26,653 nucleotides of DNA from the NCBI GenBank assembly GCA_003427395.1, contig BFEA01001099.1:29502-56154 (forward strand). Reading direction: 5' to 3'. The position numbers and the translations under genes were made by a program. The DNA is from Chara braunii. Taxonomy: Eukaryota; Streptophyta; Charophyceae; Charales; Characeae. A model generated the notes under the pieces. That model ran no database searches. It was given only the letters and a program-made list of their open reading frames with translations, and was not told the origin of the DNA. Of this stretch, positions 1 through 8,363 are shown one piece after another. Position 1 is the first letter of the stretch; every line of letters starts with the position of its first letter.

Positions 1-123
1 GGGGGGGGGGGGGGATATTGAAAAACCAGGCCGCGGACTGGGCCTCATCGGCCGCGGCCGCGACCGAGAATCTCAGCCGCAGCAGCCGAAATGCCCTCGG
101 CCTAGGCCGAGGGTGTCACATAG
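1..123. other. GC-rich left flank with 20-nt palindrome
   Basis: The window opens with 14 G residues, then GC-rich sequence with several GGCCGCGGCCGC-like words. It ends in a perfect 20-nt palindrome at 94-113 (CCCTCGGCCTAGGCCGAGGG), ten bases before copy A of the long repeat begins. No coding frame here resembles a known protein. The sequence left of copy B (17387-17512) is not similar, so 124 marks a real edge of the shared repeat. The leading G run may be biological or an assembly artefact. Confidence 0.6.
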
Positions 124-485
124 TCAAGAGGTATTATCTACTTAAGGTGTCCTGATCACTGGTTCAGAGCTTGCCGATGAACCGCAATGAAGGGGCCTTT
201 AGGAGTAATGGAGTAGAGATGACTGCCAGACTTTGGACTGTGTTGGGGACTTCTCTAATTTGAACTCATTTTAACACACTGTACTACTATTAAAACTTTT
301 CGGCATTCCTCAAACAATCAATGGACGTTTAACACACGAGGTTGAAAGTCGGTTTTCAAATCCAACTCATGTACTGGCTAGGATAGGCAAGCTTTGCTTT
401 CACTTATGAGTAAATTCGAGCGATACAATACCAAGGGGGGCTTCAAAGTAGCTCCTTCACTAAATCCGCAGAAAACTTACTAATT

Positions 486-613
486 CACGCTTGTTTTGAC
501 TTGTAAAACTTCTGGCCTCTGTTCGACAATTACTTCAAGTAGTAAGTATCACGCTTGTTTTGACTTGTAAAACTTCTCGCCTTTGTTCGGCAATTACTTC
601 AAGTAGTAAGTAA
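486..613 (+). repeat. 64-bp tandem duplication private to copy A
   Basis: Two adjacent units, 486-549 and 550-613, both start CACGCTTGTTTTGACTTGTA and end at AGTAGTAAGTA. Copy B has this unit once, around 17876-17939. A slippage or unequal-exchange duplication in A after the copies diverged is the simplest reading. Confidence 0.9.
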
Positions 614-3097
614 GTGAATTAACAAACTTTTTTTCCCCTGTGACCTGTCGTGCACTAACGGTGGTAATTTCCTTCGCTTTTCGTGACTCTAAGTATCTCT
701 CAAAGTTCTCCAAAGGGGAGCATGCCAAGTCTTATAGGAACAACATTCACCTTTGTATGGTCCGAAAATGCTCAGACCTCGCCTCCGCTCCCATCCAGAG
801 GAAGATCTATGTGCAAGACCGGAGAGGGAAAGGTCCTACTTTTCTTTTCGTAAACCTGGATTTGAACTTGATAATCATCAATCAGGTGTTCTTTACCATT
901 TCTTTGAAAGGAAGGGGGGGGCTGCTGCTGACCTTTTCCCATCCGTCCTCTTGCAAGAGGAAGCCACATACGGCGTTGTCTGATCCAACTGTGTCATTTT
1001 CGCCGAACTTTTCGGTTCATGCCCAGCACTGGGTATTAGACAGACACCGTCTTTGCTTTCCTTTCTCTATTCCCTAGGATGTAACTTGCAAATTTGTATG
1101 AGTACAGCGTGTAGAGGCTCTCACACAGTGGAAAGGCGGGTCCGTAACGTCAGGGCACGCATAACTTTCAGAGAGGCAATAACGGGACTCATACAGTTCG
1201 TAAGGCTCGTGCTCTTTACTCTATCCTTTCCTGAAAAAATCTCAAGGCGTTTATTAAGATAGTACAAAAGGGTTGTTTACTTTCCTCATCATGTAAGGTC
1301 TAGCCCTTAACACCTCTCCGGTTTGTCTCGGAGAGAATTGACAGATCACAACTCTTATTTATCTAATTAATCACCATCCTGCAAGTATTTCACTAACATG
1401 TGAGTGATTTGCCGCAATAGTTTCTGCCTTCTGCCCATTAGTCAAAACACACATTGAAGAGGAAGATTCCAGAGGCAGGTCCAAGTTGAGTCTAACAAGA
1501 TCAGCTAGTATTCTCCTTAGCCCTCCCTCATAGATCGAAGGAGCATGCTAGGTCCTACCCCAGCCAAGAGTCCGCAGAGTTAGTCTCATCATCAGCCAAA
1601 CTAAGTCGTGACACAAGTGAAGACGAGACCACCACCGGACCGAAGTATAGAATAGCACTCAGTACTTTATTCACGCGGAACTTCTTAAAGAATTTTGACA
1701 AAGATAGCAACAATCTTCGTTCATTAACTGATATTAATTACGAACGTAGGGAAAAACTGAAACGGAGATCGCGAAAGACCAATTTGAGGGAAGCTCGTTG
1801 GCAGTTCTACCACCCAGTAAGCAAAAACTGAAGGCGCGAGCTAAGTCAGAGCAGTTACCTTTCTTGTAATAAAACTGAAAGTCAACCTCTTCTTAGTATC
1901 CATCAAGTTCTTTCTCTAACTATACCTTACGAAATGACGTGTGTACGGTCACGAACGAACTGCTAGTGATAAGTGTCGACGTCCCAACCGAGTCACTGAT
2001 CACTCCTTCCCGCTTTTATTTCGTCACTACAGAGAGGAATTAACAATCAAGATCATGACGAATGTCCTTCAATGCTTCTAGTAGCCACGATAAGACACTC
2101 TATGTGATAAGCGCATGAGTATCGGTTCTGTCATCTGAGAGTAGGTCAAGAGTCGAGTTGGACAGGTGCAGCGGTAGACGATGTCAACAACAAGCATAGT
2201 ACGTGTCCTTCTCCCTCGTCTCATCACAGTTTTGATAGCGCGTCACTGCTCGTCACTTCCGCAAGCTACCGTCCACCTTTCACGACGATCATACCCTTCT
2301 CGTCACACATCTCTCTATTTAAGATCACCCATAATCTCTTCCTCCGATTGAGTAGAGCTCTACACAGTGCCCGATCCAACGAGGCCTGCAGGTGACGTCC
2401 ATGGTTGCTCTGTATGCACGCTTGCACACGTGTACCCTTTTCTTGCGCAAGTTAGAAGAGTCTGATCTACATTAGTACTTGACTGTCGATAGTCTCTGCA
2501 TGCTGATCTCCACGAAGTCTGAAGGAGAGCTTCCAAGCAAATGTGCAAATCACTCGGGCAGCTGACTACACATCATTTTTTTATAACCACCACCCAATGG
2601 CTACCCTTGGTCTGTCTTTGTTGCAATCTTGGTCTCGCTTCCTCTTCGTTTTCGTTAACCAATAGCTGCCCTCACCGAGTCACTATCCATCGCTGCAATG
2701 ACGAAAAACGACGGAGTAATCAGGGGGCATATACAAAAATAGTGCGTCGCTCACGAGTCTCGCCCGCTCAACTTGGTCTCACACACTTCTTCCCAACCTT
2801 ACTCACTCGCCCCTCGGTTCCCCTCTCATGCTTGTTACTCTTGTACTGACTTTTCTTCTCCCCTCTTCTATTATGCTCGTCTGTCTTTTCTTCTCATAGA
2901 TTGTCTCCTCTTCTTCGCGTCTTGACTCAGTTCCCCGCGACAGTACCGAAAACTCATAGTCGCCCAGTCAGGTGCGAGCATCACGCGATAGCGTGGATGC
3001 AGCAGTTGGCTTTTTCACTTTGCTCCATCGGGTTGTCATCTGAGAGAGTACCACAGTGCCGATGGCACACGTGTAACCGCCTCGCGTGTCCTGTCCT

Positions 3098-3564
3098 CTA
3101 TAGGTCTCGTGCCCTTGATGGCCCAACTTTTGCTGCCCTCGTTCTCTCTCTCACTGCCGACCTATAGCTGGATTCGGGGCCGTCTTCCACCGTCCCAGCC
3201 AGTGGGTGGTTCCTGCGGATCTGGTCCAGTTCGTGCCAGGACTGGGTTTCTGCTTCCAAGTCGCTGGCGAGCATGGCGTCACTCTCAGCTTCGGAATCAC
3301 GGTCATGATGCTGCTGCGCTCGCTCGGCCGTGTCCGTTGAAGTTTCAACCTCATGGTAAGTAATGGTCACACAAACCTCAGTCGTGATCCCATCCCTCTA
3401 CATCCTTCTCTTCGCCCGGTTCTTGGACTCCGTGACGGCCAACTGCAGTCTCTGGTCCCCTTTCATTCCTCCTCTCTCGCTCCCTCTACGGTAACTTTTA
3501 GCCTCGCCTCATCTCCTCAGCTGTTACTCAAGGTTGTGGTGATAATGGGGCCTTCGCCAGACAT
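3098..3564 (-). pseudogene. Broken copy of the antisense ORF found intact in copy B
   Basis: This is the counterpart in copy A of the 152-codon frame at 20571-21029. The ATG at 3564 is kept, but codon 16 is TGA where B has GGA. Another stop and a one-base length change follow, so only the C-terminal part (from about 3370, with YHEVETSTDTAERAQQH) still reads in frame. A two-residue insertion is also present relative to B. The product is unknown: charged, with no recognised domain. Its decay in A against an open frame in B could mean constraint in B or simply chance. Confidence 0.4.
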
Positions 3565-3792
3565 AGGGGACCAGCGAGTACTGTACTTCCAACAATCCGG
3601 CTAGTAGTCGTGCAGGCCATTGCTGCGCGCCATAGCCAGGCTATCGGTGGACGCGGCGTAGTACCAGGCTGCTATCCCAGCATAACATCCCACTTAGCGT
3701 CGACTAAACACTACCCGACCAGTAGCGAGTTGCGTCCCATTTCTCAGAGAATCAAGGGCACGCCGTGTACTCACAGGCCTCTCTCCTCTTCC

Positions 3793-3800
3793 TTTATAAG
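3793..3800 (+). promoter_or_regulatory. TATA-like box in copy A
   Basis: TTTATAAG sits in a pyrimidine-rich context and is conserved at the equivalent place in copy B (21257-21264). If the long repeats are LTRs read on the plus strand, this is a plausible core promoter. There is no direct evidence of transcription. Confidence 0.25.
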
Positions 3801-3928
3801 ATCACTATTTGCCAAGATCCCCTCGCTCCAAAGGAAGAATCCATTTTAGTTTTTTTTAAACATTTTTCAATTAAAAAACTATGAAGTTTTTAGATAGCGA
3901 AATAAATTAAAATTAAGTAATTTTGGAA

Positions 3929-4121
3929 CGTTGATTCTGACAGCAAATTGTGTGACCTTTTGTCGGTCGATTCCAGTACAACAAATTAGGGTAGGTTTTA
4001 AGCAAAACACACGAACCGAGGGCGGAGCTTGAAGTTTCATATCATGACTAAATCCTAATTTCAAGATAAGTATGGAGCTCTGTGGATTAGTACTAGCTTT
4101 ATATCCAACACCTACGATTTC
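3929..4121 (-). pseudogene. rpl6: Mitochondrial ribosomal protein L6 fragment
   Basis: About 64 uninterrupted codons read EIVGVGYKAS, then LKLGFSHDMKLQAP, then CCTGIDRQKVTQFA. These are hallmarks of the L6 C-terminal domain (GVGYKA, LGFSH, GID+Q+V.QFA). L6 binds the large-subunit rRNA of the mitochondrial ribosome. The fragment lacks the N-terminal domain and stops at the insertion edge, before the usual PPEPYKGKG segment, so it cannot make a functional protein. Retention of rpl6 in mitochondria is known for bryophytes, charophytes and several protists but not for angiosperms, which helps place the source lineage. Confidence 0.85.
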
Positions 4122-4195
4122 TTAAAAACAGAAATATCTATATGGATTAATATCGTACATAATGAAATTAGCAACGAAGAGTAGACATAGAGAAT

Positions 4196-4290
4196 TAAGC
4201 ATCATCGGCTTGGTCAGCCTTTACCTAACCAACTACCTAATACTACGAGGCTCATCAAACAGCGCTAAAAGCTTACGTGGGCCATCGAAG
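4196..4290 (-). pseudogene. Mitochondrial small-subunit rRNA fragment
   Basis: The minus strand reads GGTAGTTGGTTAGGTAAAGG, then CTGACCAAGCCGATGATGC. This is the conserved block near the 5' third of bacterial-type SSU rRNA (E. coli equivalent GGTAACGGCTCACCTAGGCGACGATC). Flanking bases (GATGAGCC, TAGTATTAG) fit plant-type mitochondrial rrn18. Only about 95 bases are recognisable, bounded by sequence I cannot assign on the rpl6 side (4122-4195). Confidence 0.7.
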
Positions 4291-4319
4291 GCGACATAAC
4301 TAACTGTTTTGATTCTATA

Positions 4320-4507
4320 AAGTAAACAATCTGCCACAAGTAACCAAAAAAGTTTTTGATGAATGGGTCTAAAAGTTCAACTTCGTACATATGAAGTGTT
4401 AATAAAAGGTAAAGCAAATAGTGAAACAAAGACAAGACCTATTGCAGCAACACCTCCTAATTTATTCGGTATACTACGAAGAATTTCATAAATAGGTAAA
4501 AAATACC
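4320..4507 (-). pseudogene. cob: Mitochondrial cytochrome b fragment
   Basis: The minus strand reads [20 protein letters not shown], then [13 protein letters not shown], one TGA codon, then FRPIHQKLFWLLVADCLL. This is the C-terminal half of cytochrome b, the membrane subunit of respiratory complex III, covering the PEWY-adjacent loop and the following helices. The fragment begins at the last two bases of the expected Trp codon and ends after DCLL. The internal TGA replaces the residue after YVRS. It could be a post-insertion mutation or a Trp codon in a mitochondrion using TGA as Trp. Confidence 0.85.
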
Positions 4508-4916
4508 GCTCGAGTCTAAAACCCAACGATCGGGCGCGGTCTAAACCTCACGTCACCATCAGTCCCAGACCTCAGTGACAGAATTGCAGATCCGACACCG
4601 TGGTCCCATAATGACATATCGGCGGGCAGCCGTCCTCCTTTAAAACCCGTAGTTGGCCTTGTCCTATTGGGTGCTTGCGTTCGATGACAAGGAGGGGGCT
4701 TATGACCCCCCAAAGAGGGTAATAGGCCTTCTACCAATGCGGTTGTGGGTCGCCCCTCTTTTGAGGTCTCAATTCGTGCGGCGCTTCATAGTAAGTTATC
4801 CGCCTTCTAGGCCTTCAAGCCAATCGTGATTTGAAAAAGAACCGTTGGCCTTCCCCGCGGTGAGAATGAAATCAGAAAAAGTAATCAGAAAGTCATGTCT
4901 CAAGAAATCGAAAAAT

Positions 4917-4955
4917 ACTAATAATAATAATAGTAATAATAATAATAATAATAAT
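4917..4955 (+). repeat. AAT microsatellite in copy A
   Basis: Mostly perfect (TAA/ATA)n with a single TAG interruption. The same place in copy B (21799-21849) is built mainly of AAAT units. Confidence 0.9.
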
Positions 4956-5433
4956 GAGGACGGTAATAAAAGGGCGAATCGAAACGACATAGCGACCGCG
5001 GGTCGTCAAGTTCCTCCTAGCTAGCACAGGCGGACCCTCGTGCACATCCGGCCATTAATCTCCCTTTTCCTTTTGCTCCCCCTTTTCTTGTCCCTCCATT
5101 TTAATAGCAGTGTCTATCTAGTGCACCTAGTAGAAAAGATTACGGCCGCCCCTCTACTTTCGTTTCCCTGGGCGAACCCGGCGGCTACCACGGCCACAGG
5201 CCGGTAGTGCTCTGATGTACAACAGGGCGTCGAGCCTGCGTGGACCAATGGAAAGTCCACTGCCGCACCCTTTTGCTAGGAAGGCCACCAACTGGACTTG
5301 TTCACTACTGGGTATCACCCAGGGAGCATCACGAAGGCTCTGGCACAACCCGATGGGCCGCGGCGTCTGAGCGAGGAACCGGTACTTAGGTAGGAGCCTG
5401 GCGAACAGAGGAGGGCCGGGACACTGCGCCCTC

Positions 5434-5760
5434 GGTCATAATACCAAACCCCCACCCAGCGTCCCCGCTGGGTCGAAACGCCGCCACTTGACGATTACAA
5501 AAGCAGCATTAGGCTCAGAGTTTCTCTCATTCGCTCATGGTGTGTATCAGTGAGCTCTGCAGTAGCTCGGTACTAGCCGCCAGTTTCTTCATCACAAAGT
5601 CTTTCCTCTCTTTTTATTATTTTCCCTTCGTTAGTCACGCCATACCACTACACTGATAGTGCAACCATTCTCTCGCCTCTGTCAGTAGTGCACCCTCTCC
5701 TATACAATTTCATACTACTTACCATCTCGGATTTCATAGTTGTATCTTCACTCCTGCACC
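5434..5760 (+). other. Non-coding leader after copy A
   Basis: This is the unique sequence between the end of copy A and the ATG at 5761. It contains a short inverted pair, CCCAGCG/CGCTGGG, near 5456-5473, and pyrimidine-rich stretches around 5600-5720. No recognisable tRNA primer-binding site follows the repeat edge, which is one argument against treating copy A as a canonical 5' LTR. Confidence 0.5.
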
Positions 5761-6276
5761 ATGCCTGAAGTAGGTAGGGGGCAGGGAAGAGGAAGAGGAG
5801 GGAGAGGGGGTAAGGCTCGGGAGGAACCGTCGGCCCGTACGCGGCGTGACTATAGTTCTGAGGAGGAGGAAGAAGAGGTACGGGGTTATGGCGCGCACTC
5901 AAAGTCTTACCCACGCCACCCGCTCTCTACATGGTACGAAAGGACCCCATCTCCGGAAAGGATGGAGTATTTCCGGAAGAAGTTCGAAGCGCGCTCTGGC
6001 GCACCCAACACTTTTTCCCCTCCCTACACTCCCAGAGTTCTCATCACTCCCACGACAAGTAGAGCCCTGGTGCCTGTTCCACCATCCTCTATCCCTTGCG
6101 CAGTTTCCTTGCCCTCTCACCCCAATAGCTGCATTTTTTTTCAACATTTTCTTTCTTCTTTCTCTACTTCAGATCGAGCTCATGGCCATTTTCTATATTC
6201 TGTATCAGCGCGACTTTTTCTCAAACTTTTAAGTGAGTTCTCTCTCCAATCTTTCAGTTCATGCCTCACTCCATAG
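5761..6276 (+). CDS. Hypothetical protein with RG-rich N-terminus
   Basis: The frame opens at ATG 5761 with an RG/GR-rich segment (residues 6-20), then an acidic run of six Glu (about 38-43), then YERTPSPERMEYFRKKFEA at about 63-81. The second half is proline- and serine-rich and looks less like protein, so true coding may stop, or splice, near codon 90; a possible acceptor CTCCCAG lies near 6034. RG-rich, basic N-termini are common at the start of Gag or ORF1 of retroelements. The position, about 330 bp after a 5-kb repeat, fits the first ORF of a plus-strand element whose remainder is lost or displaced. No domain is recognised and an unrelated chance frame is possible. Confidence 0.4.
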   Translation: MPEVGRGQGRGRGGRGGKAREEPSARTRRDYSSEEEEEEVRGYGAHSKSYPRHPLSTWYERTPSPERMEYFRKKFEARSGAPNTFSPPYTPRVLITPTTSRALVPVPPSSIPCAVSLPSHPNSCIFFQHFLSSFSTSDRAHGHFLYSVSARLFLKLLSEFSLQSFSSCLTP

Positions 6277-6542
6277 CGTCCTTGGCTTGAGACTTTGAAT
6301 ACCTTAAGACCGGGGATGCAGGTTCGTCGTAAACCAGACCGCTTGTCGGCCACCAAATAAATTTAGGAAGGATTTCTCATCAGTTGTTGACTTTGTTCTC
6401 TTACTATTCTGAAATCTGTCTCCAGCCAAAATTTTAATGGCAGTAAAAGGTTACCTCATCCTTCATCTTGGATGCAAAAATCGAAGGCACTGTCATTCTG
6501 ATACCAATGCTTGTGGTACTCATCCAGTCTGCCATGCTGGGA

Positions 6543-6740
6543 GTAGGGCATACCAAACCCTTTTCCTGTTCTCTGGCTTGAGTGAGATAACTCTTCAACT
6601 TCTCAAGTGACTCAGGGGATACCAAACCCTGTTTTCTTTCTCTCATCTGAGTGAGGCATCTCCTCAACTTCTCAGATAAAAGGAAGGGGATACCAAACCC
6701 CTTTTCCTTTTTTCTGGTCTGGGAACTTCAAGTAAGCCTT
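6543..6740. repeat. ~70-bp tandem repeat, three units
   Basis: ATACCAAACCC recurs at 6550, 6619 and 6690, each time followed by a pyrimidine-rich CTTTTCC-like stretch, a GTGAG word, and CTCAACTTCTCA. Unit spacing is 69-71 bp. Confidence 0.85.
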
Positions 6741-6929
6741 TATATACCTATAAAACAGCGAGTTTCACAGACAGCAAACTATGTCCCCAGCAAGCAATTT
6801 CCCCAACAGTCAACAGTCAGGCAACAAGTAAACAAGATAAAGCCCAGGGTAAAATAACAAAATAACAAAACAACAAAGTAATAATATAATAATTCTTCAT
6901 ACTCAAGAGTTTATTGATTGCCTTGGTTT

Positions 6930-7480
6930 CGGCCCACCACTGGCCAGACCTCCCGTCAGTCTGACGTACCCCATTCGGCCCGCCTAAGGCCAGGACTAGT
7001 CAGACCATTTGTCTTGACAACCCTTTTTACCTGCCTCCAGGTCAGGATCAGCATACCCTCTACTCGAGTATGGTAGCCCATTTGGCACTCTCGCCAGGAC
7101 ACCCAGACTATAGCGGGTCTGGTCACCCTATTGACAATAGACCTCCCGTCAGTTAGACTGTTTTGAACACGGAGTTGACCACTGCGGTCGGGGACCGGCT
7201 CACCCACCAGTTTTTGACCTAGGGCGCTGGCTGCCCCGCCCAGATTTTTGAACGTGGGACCCGGTCTGACCACAGTTTCAGGCTCTGGCGAACCTCACTG
7301 GATTGCATCCTCTGACTGCGGTAGGGTTCCAGCTGACCCCTTTCGACCTCACAGGGCAAACGCCCGGAGCCTCAGTAGACTACGGAATTCGACACTCGCG
7401 TCGGGGACCTGCTGACCCCACCAGATTGCGACCTACTGCGGTAAGGCTCTGGCTAGCCCCGACAATCAATGCATCTTTAG
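6930..7480. repeat. GC-rich degenerate repeat cluster
   Basis: AGACCTCCCGTCAGT occurs at about 6947 and 7140. A CTGCGGT...GGCT(A/G/C)...CCC word recurs near 7183, 7315 and 7434, with a related GCGTCGGGGACCTGCTGACCCC near 7398. Composition is much more GC-rich than the AT-rich flanks on either side. I cannot assign it to a known satellite. Confidence 0.6.
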
Positions 7481-7803
7481 GTTAGAGAAGAAAGTCCCAG
7501 ACACTGACAATCAAGCAAACATGTAAAACCCCACAAGCAAACTGCCCATGCCCCAGACAACAGGACAAACATTTCTCAAGAAATGTCACTTCAGTCTCAA
7601 GAGGCACTGAATATCAACATGATAACCAACATTAAGCCCTTGCTGGAGACCTCCTTTCAGTCTGAAGAAGATGCTTAGTGCTGGCCTTAGAGAGGTCTCT
7701 TCCCTCAGCTGGGAATTCTTTTCCAAGAGACGTCCCATCATCCCATGGAAATACTGAAATTTTGATCTAAGAGAGGTCCTTTCCCTCATCTGAGTGAAGA
7801 CAA

Positions 7804-7980
7804 ACAACTTAGTCCAGAAACACGAAGTCCTCCTACTGACAACTCTCAGTCAAGTAAGGCTAAACTTCTTTATGCCTGGCTTCATCTGAATTTCTCGGAT
7901 GGACAACTTAGTCAGAGACACGAAGTTCTTCTGCTGACAATTTTTAATCAGACAGAACAGAACTTCTTTACACCCATCAT
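7804..7980. repeat. ~99-bp direct repeat, two units
   Basis: ACAACTTAGTC..AGA.ACACGAAGT begins at 7804 and again at 7903. Both copies continue with CT(A/G)CTGACAA and AACTTCTTTA. Confidence 0.8.
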
Positions 7981-8349
7981 GCTTTTCTCTTTATCACAAG
8001 AATAATACTGATTACATCTTCTAATGTGCCACTACCACGAGTTCCTCAGATCTTTGACACTGCGTCAATGCTCTCGAAAACCGTATCTCATATTCATTTC
8101 CCCACTCTCAGGGGCTTGACACTCATGGATCGACTGTAGCACTGCACCAAAGATATAGTCTCTTTATACAGTCTCATTAACTCTGTTGCTTGCTGAAATA
8201 GAAAATTAATTGACATGCTGAAAAATTGAAATGTTGAATTGACCATAAAAAAACGATCAGAGTCTTTTGAAAATCGAGTTTTGTTGTCTCATTGTCTTAC
8301 TGTACTCTCTCTCAGTTCCCAGAAACAGGTATCTTACTTGGATGGTTCA

Positions 8350-8363
8350 CCCCTCTTTCCTCT
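8350..8363 (-). promoter_or_regulatory. Candidate polypurine tract of the minus-strand Gypsy element
   Basis: Minus-strand AGAGGAAAGAGGGG follows directly after the final stop codon of the pol frame (8364-8366) and is followed by TGAACC. Purine tracts of this kind prime plus-strand synthesis just before the 3' LTR, and TG is the usual LTR start. Position and composition fit, but the LTR itself is not verified. Confidence 0.45.

Larger units (their letters stand above)
3929..4507 (-). other. Nuclear mitochondrial DNA insertion (mosaic of rpl6, SSU rRNA and cob)
   Basis: Copy B runs straight from AATTTTGGAA to CGCTCGAGTC, whereas copy A carries about 580 AT-rich bases between those words. The inserted piece reads on the minus strand as three organellar fragments: cytochrome b (4507-4320), a small-subunit rRNA stretch (about 4290-4196) and ribosomal protein L6 (4121-3929). 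All three point the same way but are partial and closely packed, as in end-joined organelle DNA captured at a double-strand break. Because B has an empty site, insertion into A after duplication is more likely than precise deletion from B. Confidence 0.85.
124..5433 (+). repeat. Long direct repeat, copy A (~5.3 kb)
   Basis: This stretch is collinear with 17513-22358. Both start at TCAAGAGGTATTATCTACTT and both end at CGCCCTC after a shared GAACAGAGGAGGGCCGGGAC. By eye about nine bases in ten match, and many differences are transitions. Copy A differs by a tandem duplication at 486-613, a mitochondrial insertion at 3929-4507, an AAT microsatellite at 4917-4955, and the absence of segments found in B near 19822-19952 and 22021-22052. 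Size and pairing resemble the LTRs of giant plant Gypsy elements (Ogre-like). However, the edges are not TG...CA, no target-site duplication is visible, and no primer-binding site follows. A dispersed repeat or segmental duplication remains possible. Confidence 0.9.
6277..8349. other. Non-coding region downstream of the minus-strand Gypsy element
   Basis: No frame here resembles a known protein. The stretch holds several short tandem-repeat families, listed separately at 6543-6740, 6930-7480 and 7804-7980, plus paired fragments near 7689 and 7771 (AGAGAGGTC...TTCCCTCA). If 8350-8363 is the polypurine tract of the minus-strand element, this region should contain its 3' LTR. However, I could not find a second copy of it next to the primer-binding site at 14671, so the LTR pair is unconfirmed. 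Confidence 0.45.

Noticed and set aside
1-14. Poly-G as a telomere or terminal structure
   Set aside because: No repeated telomere unit. A homopolymer or assembly artefact is sufficient.
640-1077. 145-codon open frame in copy A and the related frame at 17986-18363 in copy B
   Set aside because: The two frames diverge in length and ends, the sequence resembles no protein, and the start differs between copies. Probably non-coding repeat sequence.
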